Position numbers and translations under genes: made by a program. The notes beneath the pieces were generated by a model that was not told the origin of the DNA, did not search any database, and worked only from the letters and a program-made list of their open reading frames with translations. Of a DNA stretch of 48,956 nucleotides, positions 8,951 through 18,835 are shown in pieces (within the stretch, counting starts at the first letter, position 1; the number at the start of each line of letters is the position of its first letter). The stretch spans positions 1 through 48,956 of the forward strand of contig JAQVVF010000008.1 of NCBI GenBank assembly GCA_028699085.1. Direction: 5' to 3'. This DNA comes from Patescibacteria group bacterium (GTDB lineage Bacteria > Patescibacteriota > JABMPQ01 > JAQVVF01).

Positions 8951-9441
8951 AATAGAAAATCCTAAGCACTAATATCTAAATTCTAAATAAATTCAAATTT
9001 CCAAAATACAAATTATCAAAATTATTTATTTGTTTTATTTTCTTTTTCAATAATTGATCCGAATATTTTTGTTAATTCTAATGCTTCTTGTATCAATGAA
9101 CTCTTTTCTTGCTCTAATTTTTTATTATTATCTACAAAAATTAAGTTTAACCAGTATCGACTTTCCTTAGCCTCTTTTCGGCAAATTTTAATTCTATGAT
9201 AGAAATCTTTTTTACTTAATGCCTCATTTGCTTCAATATAATTAGCTCCGACAGATCCTGATGACCTAATAACTTGTTTGCCATCTTCTATATTCGAAAT
9301 TGTTCTGGGAATTATCTTAACAAAATCCCTAGTACGTTTTGCAAAATTTAGTGTTCTTGGCTCTAAATCATAGTAGCTTGTTTTGGTCATTTTCTTTTAA
9401 GTTTTGAGTTTGTTTAGAATTTAGAGTTTAGGATTTAGAGT
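8951..9441. repeat. Inverted-repeat-flanked element carrying four-helix-bundle copy 3
   Basis: Left AAATCCTAAGCACTAATATCTAAATTCTAAATAAATTCAAA vs reverse complement of right AAATCCTAAACTCTAAATTCTAAACAAACTCAAA. Confidence 0.75.
9022..9390 (-). CDS. Four-helix bundle protein (S23/IVP family), copy 3 (divergent)
   Basis: 'VIRSSGSVGANYIEANEALSKKDFYHRIKICRKEAKESRYWLNLI'. Confidence 0.85.
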   Translation of the reverse strand: MTKTSYYDLEPRTLNFAKRTRDFVKIIPRTISNIEDGKQVIRSSGSVGANYIEANEALSKKDFYHRIKICRKEAKESRYWLNLIFVDNNKKLEQEKSSLIQEALELTKIFGSIIEKENKTNK

Positions 9442-9864
9442 TTTTTCATTCATGACCGTCTTGAAGTCTAATTGTCTCGCTAATCGATGAATTGAACTCG
9501 GTGTATATTTTTTTTCGCCAATTGTGATTTTTTCTGGACCTGATTTTTTATTTGTAAGATCATAAGCTTTTACTCTAGGAGCTCTAGCACTTTTATGCCA
9601 AACTAATACTTTTGGACCAAGCATAAATTTAAAAACTGCAGACAAATAATTAGTTAACGGGCGACCGTATGGTTTGACAAAAGCCAATGGCACAACTATC
9701 ATGCCGACAATGACTGCTAAAAAAATGAAAAGACTTAGATCAACAAAAGACCAAGCAATTAACAGAAATATGCCTCCGCCAAGCAAAAAGAAAAACTGCT
9801 TCAAAGTAAGAGGACCAATAATTTGATCTTCTATTTCAACAAATTGTGGAATGGGATATTGCAT
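9421..9864 (-). CDS. PrgI-like T4SS inner-membrane protein
   Basis: 'MQYPIPQFVEIEDQIIGPLTLKQFFFLLGGGIFLL...VKPYGRPLTNYL'. Start placed at MQYPIPQ rather than the upstream MLRIFI. Confidence 0.8.
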   Translation of the reverse strand: MQYPIPQFVEIEDQIIGPLTLKQFFFLLGGGIFLLIAWSFVDLSLFIFLAVIVGMIVVPLAFVKPYGRPLTNYLSAVFKFMLGPKVLVWHKSARAPRVKAYDLTNKKSGPEKITIGEKKYTPSSIHRLARQLDFKTVMNEKTLNPKL

Positions 9865-10000
9865 TATAAAAATTCTAAGCACTAAATACTAAATTCTAAA
9901 CAAATTCAAAGCACAAATTTTTAAATATTCAAAACAAGTTTTGATTTTTTAATTTTGGTAATTTGGATTTGTTTAGGATTTAGTATTTAGGATTTTGTAC
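9865..10000. repeat. Gene-less AT-rich imperfect palindrome, same arm family as copy 3
   Basis: AAATTCTAAGCACTAAATACTAAATTCTAAACAAATTCAAA ... GGATTTGTTTAGGATTTAGTATTTAGGATTTT. Confidence 0.75.
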
Positions 10001-10002
10001 TT

Positions 10003-11415
10003 TTAGATCAACTTGCTGATGCTCTTGACAGCAATATATTCATCTTCTGTCAAAAATTCTGTTCCTTGTTTTTTTCTATCTTCTCCTATTTGGCTAATTG
10101 ATTTTTTTTCTGAAGAACTTTGATTTTCCATTGCCTCGTATAATTTAAATAACGGACTTTTCATAAAATTTTCTTGAGCTATTTTTCTTTCATCATGCGT
10201 CTTGGCAACTTCTCTAATTTTTGTCAATAAAGCTTGAGCTGCTTCTTTTGCAGTTGCGCCTAATTTTTTAAAATCAACAATACTGATATTTTGAATTTTA
10301 TTGATTTCTTTGGAAACTGGTTTTGTGGGTGTCAAAACTTTGTGTTCTTTATGAAAAACTTTTGCTGGCGGGTTTGGCATTTCTTCAACTTTTGGTTTTG
10401 TAATTTCTCTGACAACTTGTTTTTCTGGTAATGCTTTGATAACTTTTGCTTCTGATTCTATTTTTTTAGCCTTTTTTGGTTTACCGATATTTTTTAAAGA
10501 AGCAATAAATTTGTTTGCTGGCTCTTCTGCTTCAAGCTTTTTAATATCAATAGCTCCTTTCATTGCCTGTTCTGCCATTTTTTTGTTTTCTGCTAATATT
10601 TTTTCTCGTTTTTCTGTTTTGGGGGTAGGAAATGGAATAGAACGAACAGTGCCGGCTGATTCATTGACAGATTTGTTAACTTTTTGTAATTCTTTGGTAG
10701 TAAAATCTTCGACTGCGACAGGTTTTTTTAATTTAATATCATACATTTCAATGGGATAGCTGCCTAATCCTCCAACGTCAGTTACTTTGAGATGCAATTT
10801 ATCGTAAAACTGTAAAAGTATTTTAACTTGCTTTTTTTCTGCCTCATTTAATTTTCTAATATTTTGAGAATGAATAAAATAGCTGTTTCTTTCAACTAGA
10901 GAATGAATACCTGGTTCTGATGTATATTCATAATCCTTAATCCAATTTTGAATAGTTGGCTGAACTTCTGTACTGCCAAGAATAATGTTTTTTGTACCAA
11001 TTTTTTGCTGATTCTTTTTTATAGATGCTAAAATCTTGGTAAGAAAATCATCGCGAAAAGGCAATTGAATTAAATTGACAGCAGACCTTATAGATTTCTC
11101 TAGATCAATTTTTCTAACTAAAGCATCTTTAGTGTGCTTTTGAAAGAGATCTAAAATATCATTGTTGTCATAAAGAAAATCCAAGACATTGAATTTTAAA
11201 TAAATCATTATATGATGATATTTCTGATACATTTCGGGATTTTCTTCCTGAAAACTTGGATTTTTTTCTAAAGCATCGTGAATCGATAAATAAATCTGAA
11301 AAGCTTTTTTTGCATCATCTCCAGAAAAGAAAAAATTGGCACATTGCTGTATTTGCTTCAAAATTTTTGTATAAGTCTGATAATCAACTAATTTTTGTTT
11401 TGTCAATTTTTCCAT
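10003..11415 (-). CDS. Hypothetical protein in the T4SS cluster (helical, Lys-rich)
   Basis: 470-aa ORF, no domain recognised; packed between VirB6-like and PrgI-like genes. Confidence 0.6.
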   Translation of the reverse strand: MEKLTKQKLVDYQTYTKILKQIQQCANFFFSGDDAKKAFQIYLSIHDALEKNPSFQEENPEMYQKYHHIMIYLKFNVLDFLYDNNDILDLFQKHTKDALVRKIDLEKSIRSAVNLIQLPFRDDFLTKILASIKKNQQKIGTKNIILGSTEVQPTIQNWIKDYEYTSEPGIHSLVERNSYFIHSQNIRKLNEAEKKQVKILLQFYDKLHLKVTDVGGLGSYPIEMYDIKLKKPVAVEDFTTKELQKVNKSVNESAGTVRSIPFPTPKTEKREKILAENKKMAEQAMKGAIDIKKLEAEEPANKFIASLKNIGKPKKAKKIESEAKVIKALPEKQVVREITKPKVEEMPNPPAKVFHKEHKVLTPTKPVSKEINKIQNISIVDFKKLGATAKEAAQALLTKIREVAKTHDERKIAQENFMKSPLFKLYEAMENQSSSEKKSISQIGEDRKKQGTEFLTEDEYIAVKSISKLI

Positions 11416-11431
11416 TTTTTGATGTTTTATT

Positions 11432-13744
11432 TTATGGTCTTGGTCCTTTACCTGCTGATGTTGGGGTAACTATTGGTGATGGAGCACTTGAACCACCACC
11501 CTTTATACCCATGCAGGAATCTAAAAATGCCTGGGCATTCTTTTTATCATTAGCACCTTCTATTTTATTAATTTCTTTTTGAATTTCATCTTTCATTCCA
11601 ATAATTGCGGATCTTGTTTCATCTTTTAAGAAACGGTCGGTTTGACTTGCCCAACCTGCGCCAATACCTTCACCATCCTGATCAGGATTTCCATGCAATA
11701 GAGTGAGAAATGCTCCAGATAGTTTTTTATTAACTTTTCTACTTTTAGGTACAAGTTTTGGTTTGCCAGTCTTTTTATCAATAATAATTTTGCCGGTCGT
11801 ATCTCTGCCTTCTACAAGAACAACCTTTCCTTTGGCATCTCTTTCATATTCATATTGTTCTTCAACAAAAGCTGTTCGATGTGCCGCAACGGCCTCATTG
11901 GCTCCTTTTTTACGCCAGAAAATTGCGGCTGTTTTGGCTTGGTCTTCTTTCGTTCTAAATTCGTGCTCTCCGGTTTGTGGGTTTAATGTTGACATACCGG
12001 CTTGCGCATAATCACCATTCTTTCTTTTTGATTCATCTACATTGCCAGCAATATAAGCTGCTCTTTTTTCACCAAATACTTTTGTTAATAGCTCTTCATG
12101 AAATTGAGCATTGTTAGTCCCTATATTAGCGGCAGATATTTTTTGATCTAATATTTCTGCTCCTAACTCCGGATGGTTTGCAATTTCATTTTCATCAACT
12201 TGCGAGGCAAGCAACGTATAAGCTGCTTCAGCTTTGTCTTTATCTCCGGACCTTACTGCTCTTGAAAATTCTTCTAAATAAAAAGCTGGGTTACCACGAC
12301 CATCTCGTTTTAAATCTGACATATGTTTATCGACATTTTCCATTTGACCTCGACGCACATAATCAGTTTCGTCTTTACCCATTCCAGGTATTTTATTAGT
12401 TATTTTATTAATGCCTTGGTGAACATAACCAGCAACACCAGACATTGCTTCAGCAGTACGTTTTGCCTGTCTTTCTTTCCAACCAAGTGCTAGTGCGGTT
12501 GGGCTCAAATATTTGGTTCTATCACCCCATTTTTCGGCTGTATCAGTTTCAGCACCAAGTTTTTTTAGTCCACCGGAAATCATCTTTCCAAGTGTGCCTT
12601 TTGATCCACTAGCTAATGACTCGTTTCCTTTTCTCCAAGCAAAACCGCCAGCTAAAGCGCCAGCTCCTAACAATCCTTTTTTGACTAATCCCATAGCAGC
12701 ACCAGCAAGTCCATTTGCTGCTTCTTTAGAAAAAGTAAATCCAACAAACATGATACCGCAAGAAATAGCCATGCCAAAAAATTGACCAATCGTACCAGCT
12801 GACATTCCGACATTAGTTTGAAATTGTTGGCCAACGCCATTGGCGAGGCCTTGTATACCGCCACCTTGGGAAAATTTGACAGCAAAGAGCAAAGCTAGAA
12901 GATAGCAAATACAGACAACTGGTCCAATAAATAAATATTTTGTGAATTCTTCCCACCATTTTGAAGCATATTTTTGTGTTACTGGTAAAACATTCAATAC
13001 GAAAGCAACTGGCGAAAAAACTGTCAAAATCATGAGAACAACTGTACGAATAACTAATAAAACGGCTAGTCCAGCTAAAGCCATAGTGAACATTCCTAAA
13101 AAGCCAACTATTGCGACATTCGTGCCTAATACTGCTGGTTCTGTACTCCAAGCTGACAAACCCTTACCTAAAGTTAAGCTTAGGTCAAGGAAACTGGAAA
13201 CATTAAATAATGCTAATAATGAAGCTGAAGCAGTAGCGCCATTTTGAGTGCCCATAATCCCACTCATAATGGCATTAGAAAAATCAACTAGTGTCAAAGC
13301 AATAGTCTTGCTGAAATTGACTAATAATGCAGCAACTAATAATTTTGGCAACAAAGCTTTAAAATGGTATGACTCAATTTTCAATATTGTGGCAAAAGCA
13401 ATTCCAAGTAAAGCTAAAACAAAAAGAATATTTAAGATGTCGCGAACTATTACCCAGCCAGCAGTAACTATTTCATTCATTGAGCTAGCATCAATTGTTG
13501 TCCCACCAATCACCCAATCAAATACAGTACCGGTTATCCATAAGAATAAAGTGATTACACCCACAGCAAGATAACAAATTCCGCCGATAATTGCATTTAC
13601 CACTCCAAGCACTCCGCTTCCAAGGGTTCCAGCTCCAGCAGGTGCTGGCGTTTGTGCTGAAACAAAAAACATTGGTATCAAAAATAGAGCAAGAGAAATT
13701 GCGATAATGAGTATTTTTCTAGTTTTAGCTTTATTTTTGAACAA
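11432..13744 (-). CDS. VirB6/TrbL-like polytopic membrane protein with long cytoplasmic C-terminus
   Basis: Signal peptide plus several long hydrophobic helices, then ~400-aa hydrophilic tail ('GNESLASGSKGTLGKMISGGLKKLG'). Confidence 0.7.
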   Translation of the reverse strand: MFKNKAKTRKILIIAISLALFLIPMFFVSAQTPAPAGAGTLGSGVLGVVNAIIGGICYLAVGVITLFLWITGTVFDWVIGGTTIDASSMNEIVTAGWVIVRDILNILFVLALLGIAFATILKIESYHFKALLPKLLVAALLVNFSKTIALTLVDFSNAIMSGIMGTQNGATASASLLALFNVSSFLDLSLTLGKGLSAWSTEPAVLGTNVAIVGFLGMFTMALAGLAVLLVIRTVVLMILTVFSPVAFVLNVLPVTQKYASKWWEEFTKYLFIGPVVCICYLLALLFAVKFSQGGGIQGLANGVGQQFQTNVGMSAGTIGQFFGMAISCGIMFVGFTFSKEAANGLAGAAMGLVKKGLLGAGALAGGFAWRKGNESLASGSKGTLGKMISGGLKKLGAETDTAEKWGDRTKYLSPTALALGWKERQAKRTAEAMSGVAGYVHQGINKITNKIPGMGKDETDYVRRGQMENVDKHMSDLKRDGRGNPAFYLEEFSRAVRSGDKDKAEAAYTLLASQVDENEIANHPELGAEILDQKISAANIGTNNAQFHEELLTKVFGEKRAAYIAGNVDESKRKNGDYAQAGMSTLNPQTGEHEFRTKEDQAKTAAIFWRKKGANEAVAAHRTAFVEEQYEYERDAKGKVVLVEGRDTTGKIIIDKKTGKPKLVPKSRKVNKKLSGAFLTLLHGNPDQDGEGIGAGWASQTDRFLKDETRSAIIGMKDEIQKEINKIEGANDKKNAQAFLDSCMGIKGGGSSAPSPIVTPTSAGKGPRP

Positions 13745-13746
13745 TT

Positions 13747-14589
13747 TTATAGTTTATCGTATATAGAATAAATGAATTTATTTTTCATCATATCAGTGAC
13801 AACTCCAGCCAAGGCAGCGACATCATTAATCATCTGTGCTTTTAGGGCAGAATCCATTGGATCGCGAACACTACTTTTTACTAATTCGGCAACAACCGCA
13901 CCAGGAGATACGACGCGACAATTGTCTGGTCGCTGACTCTCTGGAACACCAGAACAGTCATAATTACCTAAAAAGCCTTCATTAATTAACATTTCAAAAC
14001 GAATGTTTTGCTGGCGCTGATTGATTTGGGTATTAATATTATCACGTAATTTAAACCAAGTACCAAATTGATTTGCCTCGCCATAAAGACTAAAATGGAA
14101 ATTTTGATAATAATAATTTTTTACGTCTTGCCAAGCTTGTTCACTGTCGCCAGAAAATAGCTTTTCAGCAGTTTGGGCAAGCTGGCTTTGATCAAAAGTA
14201 CAATCTGGAGCAAATCCAGTGTCATCATACATTTGCAAAAGAGCAACTCTAATATCAGCACCAATTGTCGCGCAAAGATTAAAACCAACATATTCTTGTA
14301 AAATGGCATTAGCAGTTTGAAAAGCAAGATCATGTATTAGCCAGTCTTTGACATTATTCCAGCTAAGCTTGAAATCGCCTGTTGAAACAAATGATAAAAC
14401 CATATCTCGAACTAAAGGATAAACTGCTGCTTTCCAAACAGTGATACCAATACGATCAGCTGTGTCTCTTGGAACATCGGAGACTACTACTGTTGGAATA
14501 GCATCTGCCTTTTTGACAGTCAAAAGAGTGGCATTATAAGTAATGAATAAGGCTAAAATTAGAAATAATACTGATAATTTTTTAAACAT
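13747..14589 (-). CDS. Secreted T4SS-cluster protein of unknown function
   Basis: Signal peptide; 'WLIHDLAFQTANAILQEYVGFNLCATIGADIRVALLQM'; overlaps the next gene by one nucleotide. Confidence 0.55.
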   Translation of the reverse strand: MFKKLSVLFLILALFITYNATLLTVKKADAIPTVVVSDVPRDTADRIGITVWKAAVYPLVRDMVLSFVSTGDFKLSWNNVKDWLIHDLAFQTANAILQEYVGFNLCATIGADIRVALLQMYDDTGFAPDCTFDQSQLAQTAEKLFSGDSEQAWQDVKNYYYQNFHFSLYGEANQFGTWFKLRDNINTQINQRQQNIRFEMLINEGFLGNYDCSGVPESQRPDNCRVVSPGAVVAELVKSSVRDPMDSALKAQMINDVAALAGVVTDMMKNKFIYSIYDKL

Positions 14590-15632
14590 TAGTAAGTTGA
14601 TAATTCTTTTATTTTTACGAAAATATCTTCGTATAAAATTTTGTTTAATGACAAGATATCTTTCAGGGCCTGAGATAGCGTTGGAACATTATTACTCTGT
14701 GCATTAGCAATAATTTCGTATTTTTGAGATAAGGTTTTAAAAACAGAAATTGTCTTTTTGTGGACGCTTATAAATTCAGAATCGTTTGGGACGGCAATCT
14801 TTGCTAACTCTTCAGCTGACTTTTTGAAAGCTTGCGAAATTTTGTTAGTTGCTTCAATTTCTCCAAATTCAGAAATCATCTCATCTTGAATGCTTGGATC
14901 AATTATAAAATTTAGATTTTGTTTTGTAATATTATCAAATGATTCAAAATATTTGTCTTTGCTTGAAGAATCAAATGAATCTGTTGAAATTAGAATCTCT
15001 GAATCTGAAACTTCTACTAAACTTAATTCTTGATTTGATCCACTGACAATTTGATCAATATATTTTTGGAGTTCTTCTGCTTGATCTGAATTAAGAACGC
15101 TTTCTAGAGAATCAATTGATGAGCCAGAAGTTAAATCAACGCCAGTGATTTCTTTTGCTTCTTGTTTTTTATCATCTGGAATCTGGCTAAGCAAGGCTTT
15201 TATATTTCCTAAATTTGCTTTTTTGGGATCAAAACCATTGGCGATTTCTTCACCATCTGAATAGCCATCAAAATCAGTATCAGCACTACTTGGATCAGTG
15301 CCAAATTTTGCTTCATCACTGCCAATTAAACCATCACCATCTTGATCTAAAGAATCTTTTGTTTCAGCGACATTAGGATTATGCTTGGAATCGACTTCTT
15401 GCTTGTCAGGAAAACCATCGGAATCTGAATCTGCCAAATAAGGATTAGTGCCAAGTATTCTTTCCTGATCATCAACAATACCGTCGCTATCAGAATCAAG
15501 ACTTGATTGAAAAATAGAACTTTCAGAACTTTGATTATTCTCTTGATATTTTTGTGCGAAAATATAGCCTACACCAAAGATAAACAGGCCGGAAATAACA
15601 AGCAGAAATAGCTTGAACTTTCTTTTCGCCAT
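14589..15632 (-). CDS. Membrane-anchored protein with thrombospondin type 3-like Ca-binding repeats
   Basis: N-terminal TM; 'DSDSDGIVDDQERILGTNPYLADSDSDGFPDKQEVD', 'DQDGDGLIGSDEAKFGTDPSSADTDFDGYSDGEEI'. Confidence 0.8.
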   Translation of the reverse strand: MAKRKFKLFLLVISGLFIFGVGYIFAQKYQENNQSSESSIFQSSLDSDSDGIVDDQERILGTNPYLADSDSDGFPDKQEVDSKHNPNVAETKDSLDQDGDGLIGSDEAKFGTDPSSADTDFDGYSDGEEIANGFDPKKANLGNIKALLSQIPDDKKQEAKEITGVDLTSGSSIDSLESVLNSDQAEELQKYIDQIVSGSNQELSLVEVSDSEILISTDSFDSSSKDKYFESFDNITKQNLNFIIDPSIQDEMISEFGEIEATNKISQAFKKSAEELAKIAVPNDSEFISVHKKTISVFKTLSQKYEIIANAQSNNVPTLSQALKDILSLNKILYEDIFVKIKELSTY

Positions 15633-15878
15633 TTGTTTTTTGTTTTAAAGATTTTTTGCTTTACTTAATAATACCAATTATACTCTTTTGTGTCAAAGAC
15701 GTGATTATTGAATACTCAATATTAAATATTGTTTTTTTATTCTTGTTTAAGCCTAAATAAAATAACTTTTACTTTGATTTTTGATAGTTGTGTATAACTT
15801 TAAGCTAACTAGGAGGCTTGACCTTTTCTAAAAAAATATGACTAGAAATCTAAAAAAACTATTCAAGAAAATAACGAC

Positions 15879-16673
15879 TCACTTTTTAGTAAAAGGTCGA
15901 ACTTCTTCGTAAATTTCTGCCCACTCTTCTAAACTCAAAGTTTGTGCTCTTCTTTCTGGATCAATGCCTGCCTTTTGTAATAATTTTTTTGCTTCTTCTT
16001 TGTTAATATGCAAGCTTGAAGAAAAATTATTATGAAGCTGTTTTCTTTTTTGAGAAAAACCTATTTTTAATATTTTAAAAAATTCGTTAACATCTTTAAC
16101 TTTAATTTTTGGCTCTTTAAAAACATTAATTTTTATAATTGCTGCATCTACTTCAGGAATTGGATTGAAATTTTCTTTAGGAACAAAATCAATAATTTCT
16201 GGTTTGGCATAAAACTGAACGGAATTAGAAAGCAAGCTTGCATGTGGCGGTTGATCGCAAATTCTTTGAGCAACTTCTTTCTGGATTATCAAAACCATCA
16301 TTGTCGGCTTATTTTCTAATTCAAGGAAGACTCTTAAAAAACGCGAAGTGAGGTAAAATGGCAGATTGGAAATTATTTTGTAATATTTAATATTAAATAT
16401 TGAATATTGTTGCTGTAAAATATCGCCTGAAATAATTTTTAAATTTTTGGTGTTTTTAAATTTGTTTTCTAAATATTTAACTAACTCTGGATCTTTTTCT
16501 ACTGCAATAACTTGTTTAACTTTATTTAATAATTTTCCTGTGATTGCACCTTGACCTGGACCAACTTCTAAAATTAAATCTTCAGATGATAAATTCGCGA
16601 CTGATAACATCTTATCAACGATTTTTTCATTTTCTAAAAAATTTTGGCCAAGGACTTTATTTGGATAAATCAT
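15879..16673 (-). CDS. rsmA: 16S rRNA (adenine1518/1519-N6) dimethyltransferase
   Basis: 'KVLGQNFLENEKIVDKML', 'ILEVGPGQGAITGKLL', 'IISNLPFYLTSRFLR', 'AQTLSLEEWAEI'. Terminates with TGA. Confidence 0.93.
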   Translation of the reverse strand: MIYPNKVLGQNFLENEKIVDKMLSVANLSSEDLILEVGPGQGAITGKLLNKVKQVIAVEKDPELVKYLENKFKNTKNLKIISGDILQQQYSIFNIKYYKIISNLPFYLTSRFLRVFLELENKPTMMVLIIQKEVAQRICDQPPHASLLSNSVQFYAKPEIIDFVPKENFNPIPEVDAAIIKINVFKEPKIKVKDVNEFFKILKIGFSQKRKQLHNNFSSSLHINKEEAKKLLQKAGIDPERRAQTLSLEEWAEIYEEVRPFTKK

Positions 16674-16679
16674 AAATTT

Positions 16680-18815
16680 CTAAACTTTTTTTAATTTTGC
16701 ATATTCTAAAGCAAGTTTTTTAATTCCTATTTTTTCGAAAATCACAGTAATTAAATCTTCGTTAAAACCGATAACCATGCCTTTGCCAAATTCGGCATGT
16801 TTGACTTTATCGCCTGATTTAAATTCACAATCTTTTTTATTGTCTTGATAAATGACTTTTTGGTTGAATGACTTTGAATGGCTATCAAGGTTTTTCTTGG
16901 GAATATCTTCAATAAAACGAGATACTGGATTGGCCTGCATTTGTCCAAAGATTTCTCTTGTTTTAGCAAAAATTAGATAGAGTTTTTCTTTGGCGCGGGT
17001 CATAGCAACATAGCACAATCTTCTCTCTTCTTCAAGCTCTTCTTGGGATGCAAGCGCTCTTGAATGAGGAAAGAGATTTTCTTCTAATCCAACAATAAAA
17101 ACATTACTGAATTCCAGACCTTTAGCAGAATGCATAGTCATTAAGACAACTGAATTATTTTCATCATTGACCTCATCTGTATCAGAAACTAAGGCAATTT
17201 CTTCTAAAAATTTTGCTAAACCATCTTTATTATTATCGTATTTTGAGGCAACTGTTTTTAATTCCTGAATATTTTCCCATCGATATTCGCCTTCTTCTGA
17301 TCCGTCTAAAATAAATTCCTTAAAACCTATTTTCACCAATAATAAATCAATTAATGAAGTTAAATTAATTGTTTTTGATTTAGCATTCAAATATTCCATG
17401 ATTAAGCCGAATTGGTTCAAATTATTTTTTGTTTGTGTGGAAACGCCAGTTAATTTTTCGGAAGCAATAGCTGCTTTGATATAATCAATTTTATTTTGCT
17501 TGGCATATTTTTCTAGAGCTCCTAAAGTTTTGGCGCCAATTCTTCTTGGAGGAGTATTTATAATACGACCTAAGCCAACTGTATCTTTGAAAGAATTTAT
17601 AACGCGAAGATAAGCAATAATGTCTTTGATTTCTTTGCGTTCATAAAATTTTAAGCCACCAATTATTTTATATGGGATATCATGTTTTAAAAAGTTTTCT
17701 TCCAAGGCACGCGATTGAGCATTGGTGCGATATAGGACGACAAATCTATTGTATGGCTGTTTAGAATTGTTAATTTCATTAATAATAAAATTTGCTTCTT
17801 CTTGTTCATCCTCGGCTTCAAATAAAATCGGCTTGTCGCCTTTTTCATTATCTGTCCATAATTTTTTGTCTTTTTTATTTTTATTTTTTTCGATTATACA
17901 ATGAGCAACATCCAAAATATTTTGAGTGGAACGATAATTTTGTTCTAGCTTTAATGTTTTTGCTTTTTTAAAATCTTTTTCAAAATTCAAAATATTGGAA
18001 ATATCAGCACCACGCCAACTATAAATTGACTGCCAATCATCGCCAACAACAGTAATGTTTTGATAACGTTTTGATAATAAATTAACTAACAGATATTGAG
18101 CTTTGTTGGTATCTTGATATTCGTCAACTAAAACGTATTTAAATTGATTTTGATATTTGACTAAAACCTGTGGAAATTTTTGAAAGATTTTAATTGTCAT
18201 CATGATTAGATCATCAAAATCAAGAGCATTATTTTCTTTCAAAAAAGATTGATAGACTTCATAAGTTTCGCCTGCTACTTCCTCGATAAATTCATTAGAT
18301 TTATTTTTTAAATCATTTGGTTCTAATAAATCATTTTTAGCGCTAGAAATTATAGAATGAATAATCCTTGGATTTATTTCATTAGTATTATAATTTAATT
18401 TTCTCATTGATTGCTTGATTGCTGATAACTGATCTTCTGAATCATAGATATTGAAATTTCTGCTATAACCTAAATGCTCAATTTCTATTTTTAAAATTCT
18501 GACACAAACTGCGTGAAAAGTGCCTAAAAAAGGCAGTTTATAATCAATCTTTTTTTGATCGATTGATCTGGTGGGAAGCTTGAGGCTAGAAATTAATTTG
18601 CTAACACGCTCTTTCATCTCTTGAGCTGCTTTATTAGTAAAAGTAACTGCCAAAATATGATAAGGAGATACGCCATTAGCAATTAGATAAGCAATGCGAT
18701 GGGTTAATGTTTTTGTCTTGCCAGAACCTGCACCAGCTAAAATCAAAAGAGGACCGTTTTGATGCAAAACAGCCTGTTTTTGAATGTCGTTAAGTTGATT
18801 TAAGATTTGATTCAT
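16680..18815 (-). CDS. pcrA: UvrD/PcrA-type superfamily 1 DNA helicase
   Basis: 'LLILAGAGSGKTKTLTHRIAYL', 'YVLVDEYQDTNKAQYLL', 'VVGDDWQSIYSWRGAD', 'VVLMTMHSAKGLEFSNVFI'. Confidence 0.93.
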   Translation of the reverse strand: MNQILNQLNDIQKQAVLHQNGPLLILAGAGSGKTKTLTHRIAYLIANGVSPYHILAVTFTNKAAQEMKERVSKLISSLKLPTRSIDQKKIDYKLPFLGTFHAVCVRILKIEIEHLGYSRNFNIYDSEDQLSAIKQSMRKLNYNTNEINPRIIHSIISSAKNDLLEPNDLKNKSNEFIEEVAGETYEVYQSFLKENNALDFDDLIMMTIKIFQKFPQVLVKYQNQFKYVLVDEYQDTNKAQYLLVNLLSKRYQNITVVGDDWQSIYSWRGADISNILNFEKDFKKAKTLKLEQNYRSTQNILDVAHCIIEKNKNKKDKKLWTDNEKGDKPILFEAEDEQEEANFIINEINNSKQPYNRFVVLYRTNAQSRALEENFLKHDIPYKIIGGLKFYERKEIKDIIAYLRVINSFKDTVGLGRIINTPPRRIGAKTLGALEKYAKQNKIDYIKAAIASEKLTGVSTQTKNNLNQFGLIMEYLNAKSKTINLTSLIDLLLVKIGFKEFILDGSEEGEYRWENIQELKTVASKYDNNKDGLAKFLEEIALVSDTDEVNDENNSVVLMTMHSAKGLEFSNVFIVGLEENLFPHSRALASQEELEEERRLCYVAMTRAKEKLYLIFAKTREIFGQMQANPVSRFIEDIPKKNLDSHSKSFNQKVIYQDNKKDCEFKSGDKVKHAEFGKGMVIGFNEDLITVIFEKIGIKKLALEYAKLKKV

Positions 18816-18835
18816 GAAATGATTTTAACAATTTA

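Noticed and set aside
5468-9390. Diversity-generating retroelement (four-helix-bundle Avd-like genes)
   Set aside because: No reverse transcriptase and no template/variable repeat pair is visible in the window; the proteins fit the wider S23/IVP family equally well.
12813-13151. Alternative minus-strand ORFs inside larger genes (290, 8748, 12685, 12813, 14121, 16751, 22904, 26647, 38341)
   Set aside because: Out-of-frame shadows of confidently assigned genes.
15677-15682. TATAAT on the minus strand upstream of 14589..15632 as a full promoter
   Set aside because: A good -10 but the nearby TTGACA is only about 8 nt away and no other -35 was found, so not listed as a feature.
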